11,986 nt of DNA, from positions 1-11,986 of the forward strand of contig JAFGEH010000143.1 of the NCBI GenBank assembly GCA_016931665.1, given 5' to 3'. Below, piece after piece: positions 1-8,800 of the stretch. The notes under the pieces are model-generated. The model did not search any database and was not told the DNA's origin. It saw only the letters and a list, made by a program, of their open reading frames with translations. The position numbers were made by a program, and so were the translations under genes. This stretch comes from Candidatus Cloacimonadota bacterium. Lineage in GTDB: Bacteria; Cloacimonadota; Cloacimonadia; Cloacimonadales; TCS61. The first letter of the stretch is position 1. Each line of letters opens with the position of its first letter.

Positions 1-136
1 AGGCCGGGCAGACGACGACCTGGACCTCTCCCAGATCTAAAGACTGCAAATCCTGTTTCAGGGTTGAGAGGAATCCGAGTGTGGCCTCGAGATCCTTGTT
101 CATTTTCCAGTTACCGGCAATGATTTTCTGTCTCAT
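1..136 (-). CDS. tpiA: Triosephosphate isomerase, N-terminal 45 residues (cut by window edge)
   Basis: The reverse strand from the ATG at 136 reads MRQKIIAGNWKMNKDLEA and stays open to the window edge. The GNWKMN block is the N-terminal signature of triosephosphate isomerase. It holds the active-site Asn (residue 9) and Lys (residue 11) at the end of the first beta strand of the TIM barrel. The following helix and the second strand (VQVVVCPA) also fit the family. The enzyme interconverts dihydroxyacetone phosphate and glyceraldehyde 3-phosphate in cytoplasmic glycolysis and gluconeogenesis. Only about a sixth of the usual roughly 250 residues is present. The gene starts 7 bp after the stop of the TPR gene upstream, and its weak ribosome site (AAGG) overlaps that stop, so translation is probably coupled. 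Truncation here is due to the window, not to decay. Confidence 0.93.
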   Translation of the reverse strand, partial: MRQKIIAGNWKMNKDLEATLGFLSTLKQDLQSLDLGEVQVVVCPA

Positions 137-143
137 GGCTGCC

Positions 144-1130
144 TTATTTTTCCGACTTAATGCTTTCGATAAAACCCTGGGCGCTTTTTCCGTATTTGGA
201 GTCGTTAACCAGTTTTTCAAAATCGTTTTGAGCAAGGTCATTCTGACCTAATTCGTAATTATTGAGAGCCCGGTAGTAGATGGCATCTTTGCTGGCAGGC
301 TTTATCTTGAGTAATTCATTTACTTTCTGCAGGGATTTTTCGAAATTCCTCATATCATAATATCTAGTAACCAGAAGAAGAACGATTTTATCATCAGCCT
401 GCAGAGCATTGGCTTTTTCGAAGTATTCGACAGCTTTTACGGGATTATCAAGATCGTCGTACAAAGTAGCCAGGTTCTTATAAGTTGCTATGAGCTTGCT
501 GTTGTCCGGGTTGGTATTGATATAATCTTCATAGGCTTTGATAGCTTGTTGATTATTCCCCAGATTTTTATGCAGGGTGGCTATGTTCTGCAGAATTTTG
601 GAATCCTGTTTCTGATCAAAGGCTTTCTGGTACCAGATAAGGGCATTAGCAGCATCTTGTTTGTAATTTTCATAATAGGAAGCAGTCAGTTTTTTTGCCG
701 GCAGTGAGTTATTTGACTTATCAAAGCTGATGAGAACAGTAATAGCATCATCCGGTTTATCGAGATATTTGGCCAGCAGGATAGCTTTATTCTTGGTGAG
801 GTCGTAATCATCAGGATCTCTGGCTATTCTTTGATCGATGATGCGAACAGCGTTATCAAATTCCCTGGCATTCAAATATGATTGGTAGGCGTTATAGAGC
901 CAGCTGGATACTTTCTCTTCATCCAGGGGGATGCCGTCCGCCTTGACAGCTTCCTGAAGCTGGGCCAGAGCCTGTTCGAATTTACCGGCAGCTTCGATAT
1001 ATTTTCCCTCTCCAAAGAGGGATTCACCTTCAACAGCAGTTTCATTGGCTATTCTTTCCAGTGGTTTTTCAGCGAAAAGAGTCCAGCCTAAGATCACGAG
1101 GAAGGTTAATATCCCTATTCTTTTCAACAT
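144..1130 (-). CDS. Exported TPR-repeat protein, 328 aa
   Basis: The product begins with a Lys-Arg pair, a hydrophobic stretch (residues 5-19) and a likely signal peptidase I site after Ala20 (TLFA|EKP), so it is probably periplasmic or envelope-associated. The rest is helical and made of tetratricopeptide-like repeats. Recognisable units start near residues 34, 80, 150, 181, 214, 249 and 284, for example NIATLHKNLGNNQQAIKAYE and NLATLYDDLDNPVKAVEYFE. TPR proteins act as scaffolds for protein assembly; no enzymatic domain is visible and the partner is unknown. The start is firm: GGAGGT sits 4 bp upstream of the ATG. The gene leads a transcription unit with tpiA, which follows after 7 bp. A possible promoter lies just upstream. 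I do not recognise a named ortholog. Confidence 0.87.
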   Translation of the reverse strand: MLKRIGILTFLVILGWTLFAEKPLERIANETAVEGESLFGEGKYIEAAGKFEQALAQLQEAVKADGIPLDEEKVSSWLYNAYQSYLNAREFDNAVRIIDQRIARDPDDYDLTKNKAILLAKYLDKPDDAITVLISFDKSNNSLPAKKLTASYYENYKQDAANALIWYQKAFDQKQDSKILQNIATLHKNLGNNQQAIKAYEDYINTNPDNSKLIATYKNLATLYDDLDNPVKAVEYFEKANALQADDKIVLLLVTRYYDMRNFEKSLQKVNELLKIKPASKDAIYYRALNNYELGQNDLAQNDFEKLVNDSKYGKSAQGFIESIKSEK

Positions 1131-1156
1131 ATAGACCTCCGTTTTTTGATCATTTT

Positions 1157-1185
1157 ATTTTTTTTTTACATCGGTTTCGTGTCAA
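1157..1185 (-). promoter_or_regulatory. Candidate sigma-70-like promoter for the TPR-tpiA unit
   Basis: On the minus strand a perfect TTGACA (1185-1180) is followed by 17 bp and then AAAAAT (1162-1157), a 4/6 match to TATAAT, inside a poly-A tract. Transcription would begin near 1150, giving a leader of about 20 nt that carries the GGAGGT ribosome site. The gap between xerD and the TPR gene is only 93 bp, so read-through from the upstream operon is also possible. The -10 box is weak, so this is a suggestion. Confidence 0.4.
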
Positions 1186-1223
1186 TCATTCTATATTACA
1201 ACTTAAGAAAAAAGGTCATCCTG

Positions 1224-2123
1224 TCAAGCCCGTGGGTGATATAAGCGGTGTTCTTTAAGGATGAAGCTGGTATCAATGTTGGTATAGATCTGAGTGGTAT
1301 TGATACTGACGTGCCCCAGTAGCATCTGAACCACTCTGAGGTTAGCGCCGGCTTCCAGCAAATGGGTGGCAAAAGAATGACGGATAGTATGGGGTGAAAT
1401 CTTCTTGCTGATCCCAGCCTGGAGGGATAGTTTATTGATTATTTTCCAGACTCCCATGCGGCTCATCTTCTCACCTGAGCGGTTCAGGAAGAAGGTTGCG
1501 TTCTGTTTTGCCTTCAGGAGCAATGGCCTTCCTGAATGGAAATAAAGATTAATGAAATCCAGGGAATTTTCCGCGATAGGCACAATTCTCTGCTTTCGCC
1601 CTTTCCCCATGACCCGGACTGCCTGTTCTGACCAGAGTAGGTCATGAAGTGTCAGGTTTATGGTTTCCGAAATTCTGAGTCCGCTGGCGTACATCAATTC
1701 CAGCAAAGCCCGGTTCCGCTGATCGAGAGGAGTGGTAACCGGAATGGACTCCAGCAGTTTGATCATTTCATCAATACTGAGCACATCCGGTAATCGCTGA
1801 CTTGTCTTGACAGGCGGTATCTGGCTGAAGTTGATTTTAAGGGTATGCTCTTCAGATTTGAGAAAATCGAAGAAGGATTTCAGGGCACTGCGCTTCCGGG
1901 CAATAGAAGAATGTACCAGACCAAGAGCCTGCAGGTTTACAAAATAATCCACTACCGATGCAGATTCAATCTCTTCTGCCGGCAGGCCGGCGAACTTGAG
2001 AAAATCACTGATGTCGCCTATATATCCGATAAGGCTGTTCTCCGCCAGGCCTTTTTCCACCTGGAGATGATACTGGAAGCCTTTGACCAGAGCCTGATTA
2101 TGGGGAGTGAGTTCAAGACTCAT
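1224..2123 (-). CDS. xerD: XerD/XerC-type tyrosine recombinase
   Basis: The protein has the two-domain layout of Xer recombinases: an N-terminal SAM-like DNA-binding domain (about residues 10-95) and a C-terminal catalytic domain (about 110-299). The complete catalytic set is present. Counted from the ATG at 2123 these are Arg150 (SGLRISE), Lys174 (MGKGRKQR), His245 and Arg248 (HTIRHSF), His271 (LGHVSI) and nucleophile Tyr280 (TQIYTNI). Xer proteins resolve chromosome dimers at dif near the division septum. I prefer this ATG because it gives 299 residues, close to the 298 of E. coli XerD, and has AAGAAG upstream. A TTG at 2144 and an ATG at 2138 in the same frame are alternatives. The start overlaps the preceding small membrane gene by 11 bp. 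XerC, XerD and single-Xer systems cannot be told apart here, and no phage or integron context is visible. Confidence 0.92.
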   Translation of the reverse strand: MSLELTPHNQALVKGFQYHLQVEKGLAENSLIGYIGDISDFLKFAGLPAEEIESASVVDYFVNLQALGLVHSSIARKRSALKSFFDFLKSEEHTLKINFSQIPPVKTSQRLPDVLSIDEMIKLLESIPVTTPLDQRNRALLELMYASGLRISETINLTLHDLLWSEQAVRVMGKGRKQRIVPIAENSLDFINLYFHSGRPLLLKAKQNATFFLNRSGEKMSRMGVWKIINKLSLQAGISKKISPHTIRHSFATHLLEAGANLRVVQMLLGHVSINTTQIYTNIDTSFILKEHRLYHPRA

Positions 2124-2361
2124 CTGAATCTTCTTCATCTTCAATAGTCGGTTCAGGATAGACTTTTATTTCCTTATCCGGGTCCAGCCCTGTGGTTGCT
2201 GTTTGTTTCCTTTTCTTCCTAAACCAGAAAAAATAATAAATCAGTAGTAAGGGAAGGGCGATGAACCAGAATTTGAGAGCGATTAGGAAGAAGAAGCGAA
2301 AAAATTTGAGCAGCAACAGTAAGATCAGGATAAATACGAGATAGCGGAAGAAACGGTCCAT
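2113..2361 (-). CDS. Small two-helix membrane protein with acidic tail, about 82 aa
   Basis: I do not recognise a family. Residues 5-48 are strongly hydrophobic and aromatic and can form two membrane helices (about 6-27 and 30-47). A basic patch (RKKRKQ) follows, then a soluble tail ending in EDEEDSDES. The basic patch suggests that the tail faces the cytoplasm. The start codon shares its A with the TGA of the upstream TPR gene (TGATG), a coupling arrangement. GAGGA lies 4 bp upstream of this ATG. Another ATG immediately before it (2364) is possible but sits too near the ribosome site. The 3' end overlaps xerD by 11 bp. The overlaps at both ends and the plausible membrane topology argue for a real gene. 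It may partner the envelope proteins encoded upstream, but this is inference. Confidence 0.72.
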   Translation of the reverse strand: MDRFFRYLVFILILLLLLKFFRFFFLIALKFWFIALPLLLIYYFFWFRKKRKQTATTGLDPDKEIKVYPEPTIEDEEDSDES

Positions 2362-4076
2362 CATTTCCTCAGCATGGTCCGGAAAGCAGGGGCAAAAACG
2401 GAATGGGGCCAGGTTTTGAGGAATTCTGTGATCAGAACGTACCTTGATTCTTGCTCAGAAGTCAGTTTAACCTGATTTAAGGCGGCATATTGGCTGAGAT
2501 CTTCGCTACTGTATTCCCGGGAAAAGAGTTCCCAGGCTTTCGCGGAGAGTTCACACCGGGCTGCCCAGTCCGCAGCGATGATCAGGAATTCTTCGTTGCC
2601 GGTCTCTTCATGAAGCTGTTCCAGCTGAGCGACAGCTTCCTTACATTTGAGTAACTGGTTCTGTCGGTAAGCAGCAAGGAAAGCGGTTTTATGATTTTCC
2701 TGCAAAGATCCGGCAGTTACCGCCAGGTTTAGGGCATCATTAGTATAAGGGCTTTCCGGGAGATTGATCAGCAGTTCACTCAACAGGCTATCGGCCTGGG
2801 GATCATTCTGCATCAGAGCGAGCAGGAAAGCATAGAAATAACCCTGTTTGAAAATTTCGGTGCTTTTCTCTTCATTTTTCAGCACTTCAGTCAGGAGGGA
2901 ACGGGCTTCCTGAAAATTTTCATTCATGGTCTGCAGGTGAACTATCTTGAAATCAATCTCTTGCTTTTCCCTGGCATTATTAGCGAATTCCTTAGCTTCG
3001 TTGAGATAATCAATCACGATAGCCAGCGGCTGGCCCCGATACTGAGCCAGAGTGGCTAGTAATTCCCGGCAGTAGCGATTAGCGCGGGTTTTGTATCTAT
3101 ATTTTCTATCCTGAAGAGACTGATCGTTTCTCAATTGCTGCAGAATATTTTCCGCTGTATCAAATTCATTCCGGATCAGATGAATTTCGGCAATTTCAAT
3201 CAGAGCATCCGCCTTGAGATTGGGTGTTGTTTCTCGCTCCAGATAGTTGTGATAAGCATTCAGGGCATACTCGAAATTTTCCTGAAAGGTTAGTGTCTCA
3301 GCAAAATCAAGGGTTTTCTCGGGGGGTAATTTGGTAAATTCGAGCAGGGATTCCTCGTAGTTTCCTATCTCGGCCAGAGCCAGAGCCAGAATTTCCTGAA
3401 CCTGGGGATCCTGACTGGTTGAGGAGAATTTCCGGAGAACGAGGATCTGATTACTATCTTCCTCCAGCATTATTTTGATCCGGTTGAGAACATAATGGAA
3501 ATAGGCTTTATTTCTTTCCAGATGTTTCAGGTATTCCGGGATGGCCAGGGCAAAAGATTTCATATTTTCGTAGCCGTTGGCGAGTTCGCGGGTAAAGAGA
3601 TAATCGTCCTGAGTAACCTGGCGTGCCTGCAGATAAAAAGCGGTGGCCTGCTCATATTGCCGATAACGTTCGAAAGCCGAACCGATAGTCCGGTAGGCAT
3701 TAACCTGCCCGGGATTAGCTCGCAGGAAGTCCTTCGCCAGGGTTTCTGCCTTCTTCATTTCGGCTTGAGCGAGCAGAATAATAATCATCTGCTGGGTATA
3801 ATCGAGGGCAGGCAGCACCTGCCTGTTTTCCGCTAGCAATATCTCAGCTTCCGGAAGTTTATTCAGGGTAATATAGTTTGTTACCAGTTTCAGTACAATT
3901 TCGGCATCCCCGGGGTAATCCGCCAGCAGGCGCAGATAAACTTCATTGGCTTTATCATACTGCCTTCTCAGGGTTAGTTGGCTGGCCTGTTTCAGATATA
4001 TCTCTCTTTCATCGAAATCTGCTGCCAGATTTACTGTGAGAACCGTAAGCAGTATGAATCCAATCAATTTGTACAT
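2361..4076 (-). CDS. Exported TPR-repeat protein, 571 aa
   Basis: An N-terminal signal peptide (MYKLIGFILLTVLTVNLAA, cut near Ala18 or Ala19) is followed by a long all-helical chain of TPR-like repeats. Clear units include QASQLTLRRQYDKANEVYLR near residue 31, TIGSAFERYRQYEQATAFYL near 130 and a unit near 290 with IAEIHLIRNEFDTAENIL. The repeats become more degenerate toward the C terminus. No catalytic domain or C-terminal membrane anchor is seen. The protein is most likely a periplasmic or outer-membrane-associated scaffold. It follows the transporter gene by 12 bp, has an AGGAAG ribosome site 8 bp before the ATG, and its stop overlaps the start of the small membrane gene. Co-transcription with both is therefore very likely. 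Its architecture resembles that of the 328-aa TPR protein downstream, but alignment would be needed to call them paralogs. Confidence 0.87.
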   Translation of the reverse strand: MYKLIGFILLTVLTVNLAADFDEREIYLKQASQLTLRRQYDKANEVYLRLLADYPGDAEIVLKLVTNYITLNKLPEAEILLAENRQVLPALDYTQQMIIILLAQAEMKKAETLAKDFLRANPGQVNAYRTIGSAFERYRQYEQATAFYLQARQVTQDDYLFTRELANGYENMKSFALAIPEYLKHLERNKAYFHYVLNRIKIMLEEDSNQILVLRKFSSTSQDPQVQEILALALAEIGNYEESLLEFTKLPPEKTLDFAETLTFQENFEYALNAYHNYLERETTPNLKADALIEIAEIHLIRNEFDTAENILQQLRNDQSLQDRKYRYKTRANRYCRELLATLAQYRGQPLAIVIDYLNEAKEFANNAREKQEIDFKIVHLQTMNENFQEARSLLTEVLKNEEKSTEIFKQGYFYAFLLALMQNDPQADSLLSELLINLPESPYTNDALNLAVTAGSLQENHKTAFLAAYRQNQLLKCKEAVAQLEQLHEETGNEEFLIIAADWAARCELSAKAWELFSREYSSEDLSQYAALNQVKLTSEQESRYVLITEFLKTWPHSVFAPAFRTMLRK

Positions 4077-4088
4077 GATCTGTACTTC

Positions 4089-5834
4089 CTATTTATTAAA
4101 CGCTTTTTTAATCCATTTCTGTCTGTGTTCAGCGTCATGCAGGGTGATCAGGGAGAAGTACACTGCCCCCCCGATCAGGGCCAGGGAGATACAGATTACA
4201 ATTATGGCCGGCTGGGCAGATTTCAGGGCAGGATAATAGCTACCCAGGATGATGGTCGAGCCCATAACCAGTCCTAGAACCAGCAAAGCGATCAGGTAAT
4301 TATTTAATCTTATATAGCCGACATCCTGGCGAAAATGTTCGTCTGGTACAATCTCATCAATTTCTGGCACTTCCTGTTTCCGGCTTAGAATATTCAGCAC
4401 AATTGCTATCAGGGGTAGTAACAGAACCAGTCCCCAGCCAGCGATCAGGAGGGCGGATGACGGGTAACCTTCATATCCAAAACGGATCAGCTTGATTGTT
4501 TCTCTGCCGATGAGAGCTGCGATGATTACCGGAATAACAAATTTTATGAGATAATTCCACAGCCGTCCTACCTTTACTTCGGAGAAGGAATTGGCATATT
4601 CACGCAGTTTATTGATCTTGTAGAACCAGCCCAGGACGACACATTCCACCAGGACAATAGCGCTGATTCCGAAGAATTCCAGCCACTTATCAACGATATC
4701 CAGCCAGTACAAACCGGCTCCGGTGACAAAGATCAAACCCAGACAGAGTCCGATGAGAGAGGTTGTAATATTCGCCTTTTTATTACTCCAGCCCAATTTA
4801 TCCCGCAGGGAAGAAGACATGGCTTCGACCAGGGAAAAGGCTGAATCAATAGCCAGGGTCAGCAGCATCAGGAAGAAGAGGATACCGAAGAGCCGTGCCA
4901 TAGGCAGGTGGCTGATAATAGTGGGATAGGTAACAAAAGCAAGTCCGGGACCGCCTTTAAGGACGTTCTGAACGGCTTGTCCGGTTAAACCGGCATAGTA
5001 ACCAAGTGAACCGAAAACAGCAAAACCACCTACGAAAGCTGTGGCAGCATCACTCAGGGCAATGATCAGGGCGCTGTTCACAATATCGGCATGTTTAGGC
5101 AGGAAGCTGGAGTAGGCAATCATGATTCCGAAACCGATGGACAGGGAATAGAAAACCTGACCATAAGCGGATATCCAGACACTGGCGTCCAATAGTTTCT
5201 CGTAATGGGGAGTAATATAATAGAGGATTCCTTCCCCGGAGCCGGGCAGGGTCACACCCCGAATAACGAAGACAATCAGCAGCAGCCAGGGCAGGATAAC
5301 AGTGAGATAAACGACTTTGGAAACGGTTTTAGCACCGCGCCAGATGGATCTGACGATCAGGATCCAGCCGGCTACGAGGGCGATTATGATCGGTAGGCGA
5401 AATCCGCCCAGTTGATAAGGTCCGGCGGTCAGTCCGAGGTATTTATTATAGAAGAAATCTCCCGGATCAGTGCCCCAGGCTTCGGTAAAGGAAAAGATCG
5501 AGTAATTCAGGCCCCAGGCCATGACCACGGCATAGTAGGTTACGACCGTGAAAGCCACCAGCACAGCCCACCAGCCGACCCATTCAAATTTTTTCCCGAC
5601 CTTGCGGAAGGCCAGGGGGGCTGCCAGCTTGAATTTGTGGCCGAGGCCTAATTCCATAATAAGCAATGGGATACCGGCTGTGATCAGGGCAATTACATAG
5701 GCAATTAAAAAAGCACCGCCGCCGTTTTCATAACATTTAAAGGGGAAACGCCAGATATTTCCCAAACCAATCGCAGAGCCGATTGCTGCCAGAATGAAAG
5801 CTTTCCGGCTTAACCAGTTCTCTCTTTCCGCCAT
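4089..5834 (-). CDS. Sodium-dependent transporter of the SNF/NSS (LeuT-type) family
   Basis: The N terminus carries the family signature in TM1, GSAIGLGNIWRFP (residues 19-31). By family analogy Ala21 and Asn26 would serve the first sodium site, together with Ser230 in TM6 (YGQVFYSLSIGFG) and Asp262 in TM7, where LeuT has Asn286. The LAIDSAFS block in TM8 supplies Asp330 and Ser331, matching the usual second sodium site. Such carriers import amino acids or related compounds by sodium symport across the inner membrane. The specific substrate cannot be read from the sequence. I count about 14 hydrophobic helices rather than 12: residues after about 485 form a hydrophilic linker and two extra helices (512-532 and 542-565). 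The start has AAAGGAG 6 bp upstream. The neighbouring peptidase suggests amino-acid uptake after peptide breakdown (inference). Confidence 0.93.
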   Translation of the reverse strand: MAERENWLSRKAFILAAIGSAIGLGNIWRFPFKCYENGGGAFLIAYVIALITAGIPLLIMELGLGHKFKLAAPLAFRKVGKKFEWVGWWAVLVAFTVVTYYAVVMAWGLNYSIFSFTEAWGTDPGDFFYNKYLGLTAGPYQLGGFRLPIIIALVAGWILIVRSIWRGAKTVSKVVYLTVILPWLLLIVFVIRGVTLPGSGEGILYYITPHYEKLLDASVWISAYGQVFYSLSIGFGIMIAYSSFLPKHADIVNSALIIALSDAATAFVGGFAVFGSLGYYAGLTGQAVQNVLKGGPGLAFVTYPTIISHLPMARLFGILFFLMLLTLAIDSAFSLVEAMSSSLRDKLGWSNKKANITTSLIGLCLGLIFVTGAGLYWLDIVDKWLEFFGISAIVLVECVVLGWFYKINKLREYANSFSEVKVGRLWNYLIKFVIPVIIAALIGRETIKLIRFGYEGYPSSALLIAGWGLVLLLPLIAIVLNILSRKQEVPEIDEIVPDEHFRQDVGYIRLNNYLIALLVLGLVMGSTIILGSYYPALKSAQPAIIVICISLALIGGAVYFSLITLHDAEHRQKWIKKAFNK

Positions 5835-5888
5835 TGATCTCTCCTTTGGGTTTATTCTAAATAATTATTCCAGGTCAATTTGGTAATA

Positions 5889-8800
5889 TCATTCACTGGC
5901 TTTCTCATTCAGGAGTTTCAGATACTCTCTGATCAGTTCCTGGTATTCCTGGGGAAATTCCTTATAATCTTCATTCAGAAGGGCTTTTTGCCGCATTTTT
6001 TCGAATTTAAGCCTGATATCTTCCGGCATATCCCATTCCTGATCTTCACTGGTTTCGCCCAGCCTTTTCCGGGAAAACTCCCGTTTATGCACTGATTTCT
6101 GGGCATCCAGCAGGCGGGAGAGAATGCGTTCCTGAAGATCTACTGTTTCCTGATCGATCTTTCCCCGCTGCAGGTTGCGTGAAATGGTTTCAAGGTCTTC
6201 AATAATCCTGTTCAGGGCGGAAGTTTGTTTCTGAGCTTCGGGATCAGTCTGGAGCAGTCTTCTGAGGTTTTCTGCCAGTCGTTCTTCTTCCCTGGCCAGT
6301 CTCTGGGCTTCCGCCATCATATCGCGGCTCATGCGACCATCCTGTCCCATCTGCTGCATCTGCTGCAGAATTTCCTGAGTGAGCAGGTTGAGCATCATCT
6401 GTTGCTGACCCATCTGCTGCAGAGCCTGCATCAGGCTTTGCAGGGAACCGCTCTGGCTGCCCTGCTGCATTCCGGATTGAGCCTGCATCAGATCGAAGAT
6501 CATCAGGTTAAAGCCTTTTAGGATATTACTGAGGAAGGTCTTCAATCCGACCGACTGAGCATCGTTGATGTATTGGAACATCTCCCGGTAGGTAGCGATG
6601 GTATAGTTGGCATCATAGATGAATTTCGGGCCCAGAGCCAGGACGATCATCGGGACGCTGTACAATTGGCTGAGGGCGATATTGAGTGATTCATAGAGGG
6701 CGATCTGTTCGGGCAGGATGCGGTAGGGATCTTTCTGGTAGGAAGCCGAGGATAGTTCATGTTCCCGGGAGAAGATCAGCAGGCGGGAGATGGTTTTAGC
6801 AATGATTTCACCCATTTCAGCCATGGCTCCGGAAGCCATCATCTGCTGCAGGGAGGAAAGCTGTTTGGTCATTTTCTGCATTTTGCTGAGGGCGGATTGT
6901 TGATTCTGCTGTGCCTGACTCATCTGATTATTCTGCAGGTTTTCCATGCTCTGCTGCAGGTCCTGAGCCAGGTTATCCTGCTGAAGATCCTGCTGTAAAT
7001 CCTGCAATCCCTGGCGGATCTGGCTTTCATTTTCCTGATTGAGCATTTCCATGGTCTTCTGCAGTTGTTCCTCCAGGGAGGCAAGTTTCTCCGCTATCTT
7101 CTGCTGATCGGCAGCCAGCTGTTCGGGAGAGGTATTTGCCTCTTCGGTACGCTTATTGAGTTCCTCCTGAAGTTCCTGCATCTCTTCGGCAATTTCCAGG
7201 GCTTTCTGCAGGGCCTGTTCTTTCTTCACCTGTTCCAGAAGCTGAATGGTCTGATCCAGTTTATTGGCAAAATCTTCCATTGAGAATTTAAAATTCTCCA
7301 TGGCTTTTCGCAGGACGTCGGGATCCATATTTTCCAGGCTCTGCTGCATTTTCTGCATGGTTTCCAGCAGGTCTTCATTGGCTATTTCATCCATCAGTTC
7401 CCTGATCTTTTCCATTTTATCCAGGGTTTCACGGGCCAGAGCCTGATTGTTATCGAATTTTTCCAGCAGATTCTGATATTCTTCCGCCACCTGCTGGATG
7501 TTCTGATTCAGGTCTTCCTGTTTATTCAGGAATTCTTCCAGCGATTTTTTATCCTGCCAGTCGAACTCATCCTTCTTCATCAATTCACGGCGCTTCTCTT
7601 CGAATTCCTCCTGCATTTCCCGGGAGGAATCCAGTGTATTCTGCAGCAGCTCCTGATTGGCTTTCTCTTCTCTTTCTATTTCCTGATAGATCTCCTCAAT
7701 GGAGGGAAATCTGGCCAGGTATTTCCGGCTGAGGGAGATCTGGCTTTCTGGAGAATTATCGGAGACTTCCACCCAGTAAGTTACTCTGTCGCCCGGGATC
7801 AGGAAGATGTTGTTCAGATCGAAGTTATAATCCAGGTTGAGTATGTTTTTCCTGATTCTCTCTCTAAGCGGGATAGTGGTAGTTTCTCCCGTGTTGATGT
7901 AAAATTTCAGATTCAGGTTCTGCAGGCCGAAATCATCGGAAGCAGTGATTTTTAGAGGCAGAAGCATATTCTGATTAAGCAAAGTATCCCGGCCGGGATA
8001 AATGATGGAGACTTCCGGTGCCCGGTCAGGCAGAGCTGTAATGGTTCTGGTGATTTTATCCGATTTATTGGCAAGAATATCGGTGAGATTAATATGGTAG
8101 TTGAGGCTGTTTTTTATCTGGAACTGGGTCCGGAAAGCAGAACGGCCTTCTCTTTCCAGATTCTGGAACAAGCCGTCGGAAAAGATGATCTGAGCATCCT
8201 GAATGGGATTATTGGCAGTCAGCATGAGTATTACTTCAGTGTTGATGATAGCTTTCAGGTTTCCCTGGCTGTTTTTTTCGATTCTGCTCTCCAGGCCGGT
8301 ATAGGCAGGATAATTGTACACCACATCCAGATTGAGGATGGCAGGTTTCTCGAAGACATCGATCCGGAAAGTATCGGACACAGCAAAGGGAGTAGCGATA
8401 TAATAATCGAAAGAAAAATCCAGATTGGGAAATACCCGGCTATATCCTGTCATTTTTTCTTCCCGCCAGGTATCCGAAAGGCGGTAAAAAAATGAATGTT
8501 CCACTTCAATTTCCGGATTTAGCACCTTGATTTCAACTCTGGAATTTCTGATAACATTCAGGTTGCCGGGTTCCAGTTCGACAGATTCCTTATGCTGAGG
8601 TGGCGGTATTTTAACAGCAGTAAGCATTTCCCAGCCTGCCCTGTGATGTCCGGAATCGGCCAGCAGGAAAGCAGCTGCCCCGAGACTGACCAGAAGGAAT
8701 GGCAGTATTATTCTGCGCAGAGGTGAAAAATCCCAGGAGGGTTTCTGACCGGCCGCCGTTGCATCGGCCCGACGAAAGATCAGTTCCAGAATTCTTTGAT

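Noticed and set aside
1201..1230. Possible terminator after xerD (T-run on the minus strand near 1213-1208)
   Set aside because: No GC-rich stem precedes the T-run, so an intrinsic terminator is not supported.
1224..2123. The recombinase as a mobile-element integrase
   Set aside because: Its size and compact motifs fit the housekeeping Xer group; no att repeats, tRNA, phage or cassette genes lie nearby.
5835..5888. Promoter between the DUF4175-like gene and the transporter (TTGACC at 5878-5873)
   Set aside because: No hexamer at 16-18 bp resembles TATAAT, so the gap is more likely just an intra-operon spacer.
6340..7060. CTG/CAG-rich stretch as a tandem repeat or CRISPR-like array
   Set aside because: There is no regular repeat unit with spacers; the pattern follows codons of a Gln/Met-rich coiled coil.
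8094..8495. 133-codon plus-strand open frame opposite the DUF4175-like gene
   Set aside because: Antisense shadow of a long coding frame; no family resemblance or start signals.
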